Program-made: the position numbers and the translations under genes | Shown: in pieces, positions 1 to 6,395 of the stretch | Layout: every line of letters starts with the position of its first letter | Numbering within the stretch: the first letter of the stretch is position 1 | The notes under the pieces: generated by a model | The model's input: the letters and a program-made list of their open reading frames with translations, nothing else | What the model was told of the DNA's origin: nothing | The model's database searches: none | Assembly: GCA_043736395.1 (NCBI GenBank) | Contig: JAYTCQ010000242.1 | Span: forward strand, 1-18,045 | Direction: 5' to 3' | Length of the DNA stretch: 18,045 nt | Source of the DNA: JAFDVL01 sp043736395 | Lineage (GTDB): Bacteria; Acidobacteriota; Blastocatellia; RBC074

Positions 1-32
1 CGGGCTTCTGCATTTTGAATCGGAATGAATTT

Positions 33-2207
33 ATGAAAAAACAATTCACATATCTTACTGCCGGATTAGTCATCGCCCTTACTATTTTTTCGTCCCCCCC
101 AATAATTGACTTCCCTGCCCATGCCACTAAAAAATCTTTATCCGAACAGGTCAAAATCCGCCGCGACACATTCGGCATTCCGCACATTGTAGGTGAAACG
201 GAAGAAGCTGCCGCCTTTGGATTCGGCTACGCGCAGGCGGAGGATCACTGCATAAACATTGCCTCCGCACTCGTTTCGGCGCGTGGCGAGAATGCTAAAT
301 ATTTCGGCGATGGCATCGAAGGCGATTTTCGATTGAAGCAATTTGATAACTACGGTGAATGCCAAAAGAATTTTTCGCAGCTTGATCCAACCGTACAAAT
401 TATTTTCAAAGCCTACGCCGCCGGAGTGAATCATTACATCGCGCAGCATCGAAAAGAATTGCCCGAATGGATTCCGGTTTTTAATGAAATTGATGTGCTG
501 GCAAATATTCACGAAGGTTCCATTAATGCTGTCGGCGGCGTGATTCGTCGCTTGCAGGAAAAATATAACAATAAAAAAATCGCCGCTGTCGAAGTTGAGA
601 AATTCTCAAATGAAACCGAAGAAGCCGGATCAAACGCCTTTGCCATCGCACCTTCGCGTTCGGTTTCCGGCAAAGCGATGCTGCTCGGAAACCCGCATTT
701 AAATTGGTCTTCGCTCTACTGGGAAGCCCACGTCACTGTGCCCGGAAAAATAAATTTCTTCGGTTCGACGTTGCCGGGGCTGCCGGTTTTACGTGCTGGA
801 TTTAATGAACATCTCGGCTTTGTGCAAACGAATAACGCGCCGGACATGGCGGATGTGTACGCGCTAAAACTTGATCCAGAAAATTCTGCACAATACATTT
901 TTGACGGCAAAGCGATGCCCATCATCAAGCACGAAGCCTCCGTCGAAATAAAAAATCCTGATGGAACTCTTCGCACTGAAAAGAAAATTTTTGAGCGCTC
1001 CCATCTAGGCGAAATCATTTTTCGAAGCAGCACGCACGCCTTTGCCTATCGTTCGACACAGCTTGAATCTTATCGTCATTTTGAAGGATTTTATCGCCTC
1101 AGCAAAACGAAAAATTTGCGCGAATGGATGGATGTAATGAAGTTGAATTTGCTGAATTATTCCAACTTCACCTACGCCGACGCCGCTGGAAATATTTTGT
1201 ATTTCTGGAATGCGCGACTGCCCAAACGCCTTGATGACGGGACGAATTATGAATTGCATGTGCCCGCCGAAAGTAATAAATATGTTTGGCAATCGCTGCA
1301 TCCGATCACAGATTTTCCGCAGTTGCTCAACCCGCGCGGAGGCTACACGCAAAACTGCAATAACGCGCCGTGGTACGGGTCATTGCGCGATCCGATTGAT
1401 CCCGCGAAATTCCCTTCCTACTTCGAAAAAAGCGAACTCGCGCTGCGTCCGCAACTCGCGCTTGAGATGCTCGAAAGACAATCAAAATTTTCAATTAACG
1501 ATGTCATTCGATTAAAATTCAATACGAAAATGCTCATCGCGGATCGGCTCAAACCTGACTTAATCAAAGCCATCAAAGCCGTCCAAAACCCATCGCAGGA
1601 TTTGCAACAAGGCCTATCCATCATCGAAGCCTGGGACAACACCGCATCCGCAGAAAGTCGCGGTGGCGTACTTTTTCAGCGCTTTGGCAATACATATTTT
1701 GACGCTATCAAACAACCGTACTCACTTGCGTGGGATGCGAAAAATCCAGCGCATACGCCCTCAGGAATTGCTGATCCGGCGTTGGCTCTGAAACATTTTG
1801 AAGATGCCGTGAAATGGACGAGGGAGACTTTCGGACGTGAAGACATTGCGTGGGGCGAAGTGCATCGTTACCGATTCAAGGATATTGATTTGCCTGGCGA
1901 TGGCGCGCCAGGTGCCTATGGAACTTTTCGCGTGATGGCATACAAACAGATGCCCGATAACAAGCGCGTAGCGGGATGGATCGGCGATGATAAACCGCTC
2001 GCAGGCTTTGGCGATGGATGGTCAATCGCCGTCGAATTTTCAAAACCCGTGAAGGCATTTTCCGTGCTGGCTTACGGACAGACGACAAATCAGAATTCCA
2101 AACACAGCCGCGATCAAATCGAATTATTTGCAAAACATCAATTCAAAAAAATCTGGTTCACCGAAAAGGAAATCAAAGCAAATCTGGAGCGTGAATATCG
2201 GCCTTGA
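33..2207 (+). CDS. Exported penicillin acylase family protein (AHL/aculeacin acylase-like)
   Basis: Predicted N-terminal-nucleophile amidohydrolase that splits amide bonds of acylated substrates such as acyl-homoserine lactones, lipopeptides or beta-lactams, acting outside the cytoplasm. From ATG 33 (724 aa) the protein begins with a signal peptide (MKKQF, then a hydrophobic stretch, likely cleavage near AHA at 29-31). The precursor should cut itself before Ser200 in the motif GSNAFA, making that serine the first residue of the beta chain. His222 in GNPHLNW lies 22 residues later, matching the His23-beta position known in PvdQ-type acylases, and QNCNN at 440-444 matches the conserved asparagine region. 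The length is normal for the family. A TTG at 15 would add six residues before the signal peptide, so ATG 33 is preferred, although no strong ribosome site is visible. The substrate cannot be read from sequence. It is the only rightward gene, convergent with the MFS transporter gene. Confidence 0.9.
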   Translation: MKKQFTYLTAGLVIALTIFSSPPIIDFPAHATKKSLSEQVKIRRDTFGIPHIVGETEEAAAFGFGYAQAEDHCINIASALVSARGENAKYFGDGIEGDFRLKQFDNYGECQKNFSQLDPTVQIIFKAYAAGVNHYIAQHRKELPEWIPVFNEIDVLANIHEGSINAVGGVIRRLQEKYNNKKIAAVEVEKFSNETEEAGSNAFAIAPSRSVSGKAMLLGNPHLNWSSLYWEAHVTVPGKINFFGSTLPGLPVLRAGFNEHLGFVQTNNAPDMADVYALKLDPENSAQYIFDGKAMPIIKHEASVEIKNPDGTLRTEKKIFERSHLGEIIFRSSTHAFAYRSTQLESYRHFEGFYRLSKTKNLREWMDVMKLNLLNYSNFTYADAAGNILYFWNARLPKRLDDGTNYELHVPAESNKYVWQSLHPITDFPQLLNPRGGYTQNCNNAPWYGSLRDPIDPAKFPSYFEKSELALRPQLALEMLERQSKFSINDVIRLKFNTKMLIADRLKPDLIKAIKAVQNPSQDLQQGLSIIEAWDNTASAESRGGVLFQRFGNTYFDAIKQPYSLAWDAKNPAHTPSGIADPALALKHFEDAVKWTRETFGREDIAWGEVHRYRFKDIDLPGDGAPGAYGTFRVMAYKQMPDNKRVAGWIGDDKPLAGFGDGWSIAVEFSKPVKAFSVLAYGQTTNQNSKHSRDQIELFAKHQFKKIWFTEKEIKANLEREYRP

Positions 2208-2234
2208 ATAGTCTGGTACAGATCGAAAAGCTTA

Positions 2235-2287
2235 CTACAAATATCCCGTTTGTAGCTCAATTCGGAATCGCAAACGAGACGTTTACG
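2235..2287. terminator. Two hairpins between convergent genes, possible bidirectional terminator
   Basis: The 89-bp space between the stop codons of the acylase and the MFS gene holds two inverted repeats. One is CTACAAA/TTTGTAG (2235-2241 with 2249-2255, 7-nt loop). The other is CGCAAACG/CGTTTACG (2269-2276 with 2280-2287, one G-T wobble, 3-nt loop). Neither is followed by a clean T-run, so termination is inferred mainly from position. Confidence 0.3.
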
Positions 2288-2296
2288 ATACACTTT

Positions 2297-3580
2297 CTAT
2301 AACTTTTTCGCGAAACGAATGGGGTCTACATTTCGAACGGTAACTAAAATAATCAAGTAAGAAATCACGTGGAATGAACCGACGAAAGCGAACACGACAC
2401 CATAACCAAAACCTGCATCCAGCACACGCCCGGCAAAAAGATTGAAGATGACGCCACCCATTGCGCCACCGAATCCGATTAGTCCAGCAACCGAACCGAC
2501 CAGGCTCCGTGGGAAAATATCCGTCGGCAAAATCATAATAATTGTGGCCCACGATTGGTGTCCGAAAAATGCCATGCTGAACAACACAATCGCCCATTCG
2601 ACGGGCGTGTGCGTGACGATAATAATAAAAGGCATCAGGGCTGCGCTGAGTCCGAGGGCGAGTTTTCTTGATAGATTTAGTGATTTGCCGCGCTTCAGTA
2701 AATGGCTGGAAAACCAGCCGCCCATGAGGCTGCCCACGCCGGCCGCAGCGTACGGAATCCACGCATAATATCCCACCTGTTTCGTGTCAAAGCCTCTCAC
2801 GTCATACAAATATTTTGGCAACCAGAATAAATAAAAATACCATCCGGCATCACTTAAAAATTTCGCACTCACTAACCCCCAAACTTGCGGATAGGCGAAA
2901 AGTTTTATCCACGAAATCGGGGCCTTGCGCTGCTCGTCGGTTTGAATTACTTCACCGATTTCATCACGTTCAGTTTCAGTGAGTCTAGGATGTTCAGATG
3001 GTGCAAAATATGTGCGCCACCACCAAAACGTCCACAGCACGCCGACGGAACCGCAAGCCCAAAATACCCAGCGCCAATTCGATGTGGAAATAATCGCAGC
3101 TATCGCCGGTGGCGCAATCAATGAACCGACCGCCGAGCCTGCGTTGACGATTCCCATAGCTGTCGATCGTTCACGAGCAGGAAACCATTCGGCGATGGAT
3201 TTGGTAACGGCTGGAAATCCACCACCTTCGCCCACGCCCAATAAAAATCGGCTTACGGCGAGCATAGCAAAGCCGGTAGCGAATCCGTGACTGGCGCACG
3301 CGAACGACCAGAATAGCATCATTACGATGAAACCACGCTTGGCTCCCAGCCAGTCAATTATTTTGCCGCCACCTGCATACATCAATCCGTAGGCGAATAA
3401 AAACGCGATCTGAAGTTGTGAGTATTGCGTGTTGGTGACGGGAATTTCGCGTTGGATCGCAGCGATAGCGACCGGCAAAGTTTGTCGGTCGAGATAACTG
3501 ATCGCAATTCCGGCGGAAATTAGTATGGCAATTTGCCAGCGTAATGTACGGATAAGATGCTCCTTGAAATCAACAGCCAA
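2297..3580 (-). CDS. MFS transporter, anion:cation symporter (hexuronate/ExuT-like) family
   Basis: Predicted 12-helix inner-membrane symporter for sugar acids or related organic anions. Counting from TTG 3580, SYLDRQT ends helix 1, the MFS motif A region (GGGKIIDWLGAKRG) lies at 70-83, and the ACS-type segment RFLLGVGEGGG...EWFPARERS lies at 111-139. The length is normal (about 420-430 aa). The start is uncertain. In-frame TTG codons occur at 3604, 3592 and 3580, but the N-terminus encoded upstream of 3580 comes from a heptanucleotide repeat. The best ribosome site, AAGGAG at 3560-3565, is 6 nt before an ATC codon (3551-3553) that falls exactly where homologues begin (IRTLRW). It lies 115-140 bp downstream of the GH39-like gene on the same strand, suggesting uptake of that enzyme's product. 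The family is clear; the substrate is inferred. Confidence 0.88.
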   Translation of the reverse strand: MAVDFKEHLIRTLRWQIAILISAGIAISYLDRQTLPVAIAAIQREIPVTNTQYSQLQIAFLFAYGLMYAGGGKIIDWLGAKRGFIVMMLFWSFACASHGFATGFAMLAVSRFLLGVGEGGGFPAVTKSIAEWFPARERSTAMGIVNAGSAVGSLIAPPAIAAIISTSNWRWVFWACGSVGVLWTFWWWRTYFAPSEHPRLTETERDEIGEVIQTDEQRKAPISWIKLFAYPQVWGLVSAKFLSDAGWYFYLFWLPKYLYDVRGFDTKQVGYYAWIPYAAAGVGSLMGGWFSSHLLKRGKSLNLSRKLALGLSAALMPFIIIVTHTPVEWAIVLFSMAFFGHQSWATIIMILPTDIFPRSLVGSVAGLIGFGGAMGGVIFNLFAGRVLDAGFGYGVVFAFVGSFHVISYLIILVTVRNVDPIRFAKKL

Positions 3581-3586
3581 ATTTAA

Positions 3587-3628
3587 AACCAAATCAAAAA
3601 ACAAATATCAAAAATTTAAAGGCAAAAG
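3587..3628 (-). repeat. Heptanucleotide tandem repeat, left array
   Basis: Read on the minus strand this is six consecutive 7-mers: CTTTTGC, CTTTAAA, TTTTTGA, TATTTGT, TTTTTGA, TTTGGTT. It overlaps the longest possible N-terminus of the MFS gene, which argues against a start at 3604. It is the inverted counterpart of the array at 3679-3713. Confidence 0.6.
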
Positions 3629-3678
3629 GGCGGCACTTGATTTAAGAAATTCAGAAATGGCTTTGCTTCCGAATCCCA

Positions 3679-3713
3679 CTTTTGCCTTTTGATATTTGCC
3701 TTTTGATTTGCAG
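3679..3713 (+). repeat. Heptanucleotide tandem repeat, right array
   Basis: Five consecutive 7-mers on the plus strand: CTTTTGC, CTTTTGA, TATTTGC, CTTTTGA, TTTGCAG. The order matches the left array with one unit missing, so the two arrays form an inverted pair around a 50-bp unique core (3629-3678). They can pair in the transcript between the GH39 and MFS genes. Confidence 0.6.
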
Positions 3714-3719
3714 TTTTTT

Positions 3720-5408
3720 TTACCAACTAACCTGCACAAATGAAACCGCTAACCGTGGCAGCGCGAAATTTAATTCTACTTTACCGCCCGTGCTCTTCAC
3801 CCATTCCGGCGAAGTCAATAATTGCAACTGTCCGGCGGCTTCAAGTTGCGCGTACTGCTCCGGCATAGGATTTTGCGGCGATCCTAAATTCTTCCACACT
3901 GTCCACGAATTGCTGTGCGTTTGATCTATACGGTAATGCTTCACGAGCACGCGCTTGACGGTGACGGGTACGCCGCTCACGGTTAACGCAACAGGCGCAT
4001 CAGGCGCAGGCAAATCGTCATCGTGATAATTCCACGCCATCACAGAAATATCGTTTGCACCGCGCGTCGCCATCGCGTTCACGTCGGGCTTGCCTTTCAC
4101 TCCATCTTTCAAAATGGCGTCTAATTCTACTCCGCCGCTGCTTTCCACTTTGACGCGATCACCGCGCATCATTCCCGCCATCCTGAAAACATTCAGCACA
4201 GGCTTGTTCACACCATTCGTAGCCAGCGAACGGAAGCCGTCAAACCAAGGCTGATCTTCAAATTCAAAAGCCCAGGTCAACATCCCTTCGATGTTGGTTT
4301 GCGTTTTATCGGCAAGCTTGAAAATGCTGTTAAGCGCAACCGCCGTATAAGTCGGATAGATCGTACCGTTGCGATAAGTGTTCTGTGGATAGACGCGTGC
4401 GGAGCAGGCCGCGCAACCTTCCGGGTCTGATTCGCTGAGGATAATCGGCAGGTTTTTGAATCGCGGAAACGAAGCGACTATTTCCATCCCTTTCGCTACG
4501 TCACCCATATTTTTGGAGATGCCCATTTGCGCGTGACCATCAACGACTACGGGGCGACCTTTTGCATGATAGGCAATGAAATCAAGTGGCGCACCAATTT
4601 TTCCCGTCACAGAATTTTTTCCATTCGCGCAATGTTCGAGAAATTGTTTGAGGTATGCAGCAGCCTTTTCACTAAGCGGCCCCGTTGTCGCTGGCCCGCC
4701 AACCTTCGCTCCCGGCAACGCTTTTTTCACCGCGTCCACCGTGTAATCGTAAAGCTTGTTGTACTCTTCCGGCGTACCTTTCCAATAAGCAATATCAGGT
4801 TCATTCCACAATTCCCAGTACCACGAAAGCGCTTCCGCTTTGCCGTATCGTTCGACCGAATGCAGTACGAGTTGGCGCACCAGTTCCGCCCACTTCACAT
4901 AATCTTTCGGCGGATACGCCCAACCGAGATAGATGTCGTTGTAATTATCACCAGGTTTCCAGTTGTGTTTGTACGGCTGCGGCTTGGTAGACATCGCCTC
5001 CGGCATAAAGCCGATTTCGACAAAGGGCTTGGCTCCGGCTTTGACGTAGGTGTCAAAAATTTGATCTACAATTTTCCAATCGTAGACAGGATTGCCGCTT
5101 GCATCCAACGTATAAGCATTCGTCGAACCCCATTTCAACGCCGCTTTGCCATCGCCCGTGACGAGCAAGCTGTGCGTGCGAATATGCACCGGAACAGGGC
5201 TTAACTGCGCCAATTCATCAACCAATTTCTTACCATATTTCATGTAAGTATAATTCGGTTCGTCGTAGCCGAAGTACGCATAAATAGGTTTATAAACACC
5301 GATTTTTGCGTTGGCATCTACGCGAATGGTGACTGGTTCTTGCGTGGATAAAAGCTGCGGCAAGAGGGCAAGAAGGAGAGTAAAAACGAAGGCTTGATAT
5401 GTTTTCAT
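3720..5408 (-). CDS. Exported glycoside hydrolase, GH39-like (beta-xylosidase/iduronidase type)
   Basis: Predicted retaining glycosidase with a TIM-barrel catalytic domain, exported by a signal peptide (MKTYQ followed by a leucine-rich core, cleavage near residue 22). The acid/base is Glu203 in YWELWNEPD, the classic clan GH-A NEP motif. The likely nucleophile is Glu326 in ILSESDPEG at the end of a later strand. His281 in FIAYHAKG fits the conserved histidine before it. Residues from about 400 look like the beta-sandwich region that follows the barrel in GH39 proteins. At 562 aa it has the usual length. GH39 contains beta-xylosidases and alpha-L-iduronidases; which applies here cannot be decided. 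A downstream ACS transporter would suit release of a sugar acid or sugar. ATG 5408 gives a good signal peptide, but no clear ribosome site precedes it. Assignment to GH39 rather than another clan GH-A family is likely, not certain. Confidence 0.82.
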   Translation of the reverse strand: MKTYQAFVFTLLLALLPQLLSTQEPVTIRVDANAKIGVYKPIYAYFGYDEPNYTYMKYGKKLVDELAQLSPVPVHIRTHSLLVTGDGKAALKWGSTNAYTLDASGNPVYDWKIVDQIFDTYVKAGAKPFVEIGFMPEAMSTKPQPYKHNWKPGDNYNDIYLGWAYPPKDYVKWAELVRQLVLHSVERYGKAEALSWYWELWNEPDIAYWKGTPEEYNKLYDYTVDAVKKALPGAKVGGPATTGPLSEKAAAYLKQFLEHCANGKNSVTGKIGAPLDFIAYHAKGRPVVVDGHAQMGISKNMGDVAKGMEIVASFPRFKNLPIILSESDPEGCAACSARVYPQNTYRNGTIYPTYTAVALNSIFKLADKTQTNIEGMLTWAFEFEDQPWFDGFRSLATNGVNKPVLNVFRMAGMMRGDRVKVESSGGVELDAILKDGVKGKPDVNAMATRGANDISVMAWNYHDDDLPAPDAPVALTVSGVPVTVKRVLVKHYRIDQTHSNSWTVWKNLGSPQNPMPEQYAQLEAAGQLQLLTSPEWVKSTGGKVELNFALPRLAVSFVQVSW

Positions 5409-5486
5409 AAAGGGGGCAACTGATGAGTTGATGGAAATTAACCAATTAGAAATTATGCGGTAACAGCTAGTCTAAAAAATCTTGAA

Positions 5487-5501
5487 GTCCGCGAAGCGGA
5501 C
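5487..5501. repeat. Small REP-like hairpin
   Basis: Perfect inverted repeat GTCCGC-GAA-GCGGAC in the 185-bp space upstream of the GH39 gene. The core resembles the CCGCGAAGCGG core of the REP at 9414-9437. On the minus strand it is followed about 8 nt later by a run of six T, so weak terminator activity is possible. The rest of 5409-5542 shows no convincing promoter. Confidence 0.5.
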
Positions 5502-5542
5502 AAATTTAATAGCGTCGGGTGCAAACTGACGTGAGAAATTGC

Positions 5543-5590
5543 GCAATGAGTCAGTACCACCTGCTACCGCAGGTGGTACTGACTCATTGC
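5543..5590. repeat. Perfect 48-nt palindromic hairpin (22-bp stem, 4-nt loop)
   Basis: Left arm 5543-5564, loop TACC, right arm 5569-5590, with no mismatch across 22 bp. It starts three bases beyond the DinB-fold gene's stop codon, so it would fold at the 3' end of that mRNA. The inner part (ACCACCTGC/GCAGGTGGT) looks like a dispersed REP-type element. It could terminate or protect the upstream message. Confidence 0.85.
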
Positions 5591-5593
5591 CGA

Positions 5594-6226
5594 CTAGCCT
5601 TTCGGAAAATCCGCGTTTGCTTTGACCTCTTCGATTTGCTGATTGTGGCGAATGTTATGCAGCGGAATATAAATCAGCCACTGATATGCACTCAGCGTAT
5701 TGAAGACCGGAAAGGTATGATCCGTCGTATGCGAATGCAAATCGGCTTTCGTTTTCACCGCGTATTTTCGCGTCTTCGCACGCGCCGCTTTGAGCTGTTT
5801 CATCAATTCAGCCCGTGGAATTTTCCCCGAAGGCACAATGGCTTCTGGAGCCTGCGCCTTCCCCTGACGTTTCACCATCACGCGTTCCAGAAAATCAGCT
5901 TTGCCTTTCGTCTTTTCAGCCCAATCAGGAATGACAGGCGCGGCAAGCGCTTTTTCCATCTGCGCGAAGAGCAAACCTTCTGCAATCATAATATGTTCGA
6001 CGACTTCACCGACTGACCATTTGTCAGGCGCGGCTTTGAACGTCCACTGCGCATCATTCAATTTTTCAACCGCCGCGATCGTTTGCGCGTACGATTCATC
6101 CAGCCATTTCAGAACTTTGGTGCGATCTTCTTTACTCATTTTTGTCTCAGGAGTTTGCGCTGCTGCGATTGCATTGCCAACTAACAACAGAGTGAATAAC
6201 AGGAGTGTTTGGCGAATGGTAGTCAT
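5594..6226 (-). CDS. Exported DinB superfamily protein
   Basis: Four-helix-bundle protein of the DinB/YfiT-like superfamily, many members of which bind a divalent metal through three histidines; some act as thiol-dependent transferases, but most have no known function. From ATG 6226 (210 aa), a signal peptide (MTTIRQTLLLFTLLLVG...AAAQ) precedes the fold. The triad is visible as His78 (VVEHIM), His190 and His194 (PLHNIRHNQQ). WSVGEVVEHI at 70-79 is the typical helix-2 signature. An ATG at 6253 would place nine extra residues before the signal peptide. ATG 6226 has AGAAGAGAA just upstream and gives a cleaner N-terminus. The gene ends three bases from the 48-nt hairpin and is separated from the SEFIR gene by repeats, so it is probably a single transcription unit. 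Its substrate and role are unknown. Confidence 0.83.
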   Translation of the reverse strand: MTTIRQTLLLFTLLLVGNAIAAAQTPETKMSKEDRTKVLKWLDESYAQTIAAVEKLNDAQWTFKAAPDKWSVGEVVEHIMIAEGLLFAQMEKALAAPVIPDWAEKTKGKADFLERVMVKRQGKAQAPEAIVPSGKIPRAELMKQLKAARAKTRKYAVKTKADLHSHTTDHTFPVFNTLSAYQWLIYIPLHNIRHNQQIEEVKANADFPKG

Positions 6227-6269
6227 AAAATTCTCTTCTGTATTATGCGGCATTGTATTAATTCTTTAA

Positions 6270-6388
6270 GCCCCAACGAGGGCGTAATTCAATAGCCCAG
6301 TGTGAAGCGCGTTGCGTGCGAAACCCTGGGAAGCCAAGCAAAAATTCAAAGCCCTGAATGGGCGACATAGAAATATTTCATATCGCCC
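6270..6388. repeat. Cluster of REP-like palindromes
   Basis: Almost the whole space between the SEFIR stop and the DinB-fold start is inverted repeats. These are GCCC-6 nt-GGGC (6270-6283); a 35-nt element from CCCAG to CCCTGGG (6296-6330) related to 9458-9487; GCCCTGAATGGGC (6351-6363); and an imperfect stem GGGCGA/TCGCCC (6360-6388). The last one folds just past the SEFIR stop codon and could act as its terminator. No gene is seen here. Confidence 0.65.
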
Positions 6389-6395
6389 TTTCCCT

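Noticed and set aside
2283..2762. 159-codon minus-strand frame over the end of the MFS gene
   Set aside because: It is out of frame within a clear transporter gene, with shadow-like composition.
4527..5204. 225-codon open frame on the plus strand
   Set aside because: It lies wholly antisense to the GH39-like gene, is rich in Arg and Phe, and shows no recognisable motif.
5417..5430. Hairpin CAACT/AGTTG just before the GH39 start
   Set aside because: A 5-bp stem is expected by chance and no riboswitch-like context is present.
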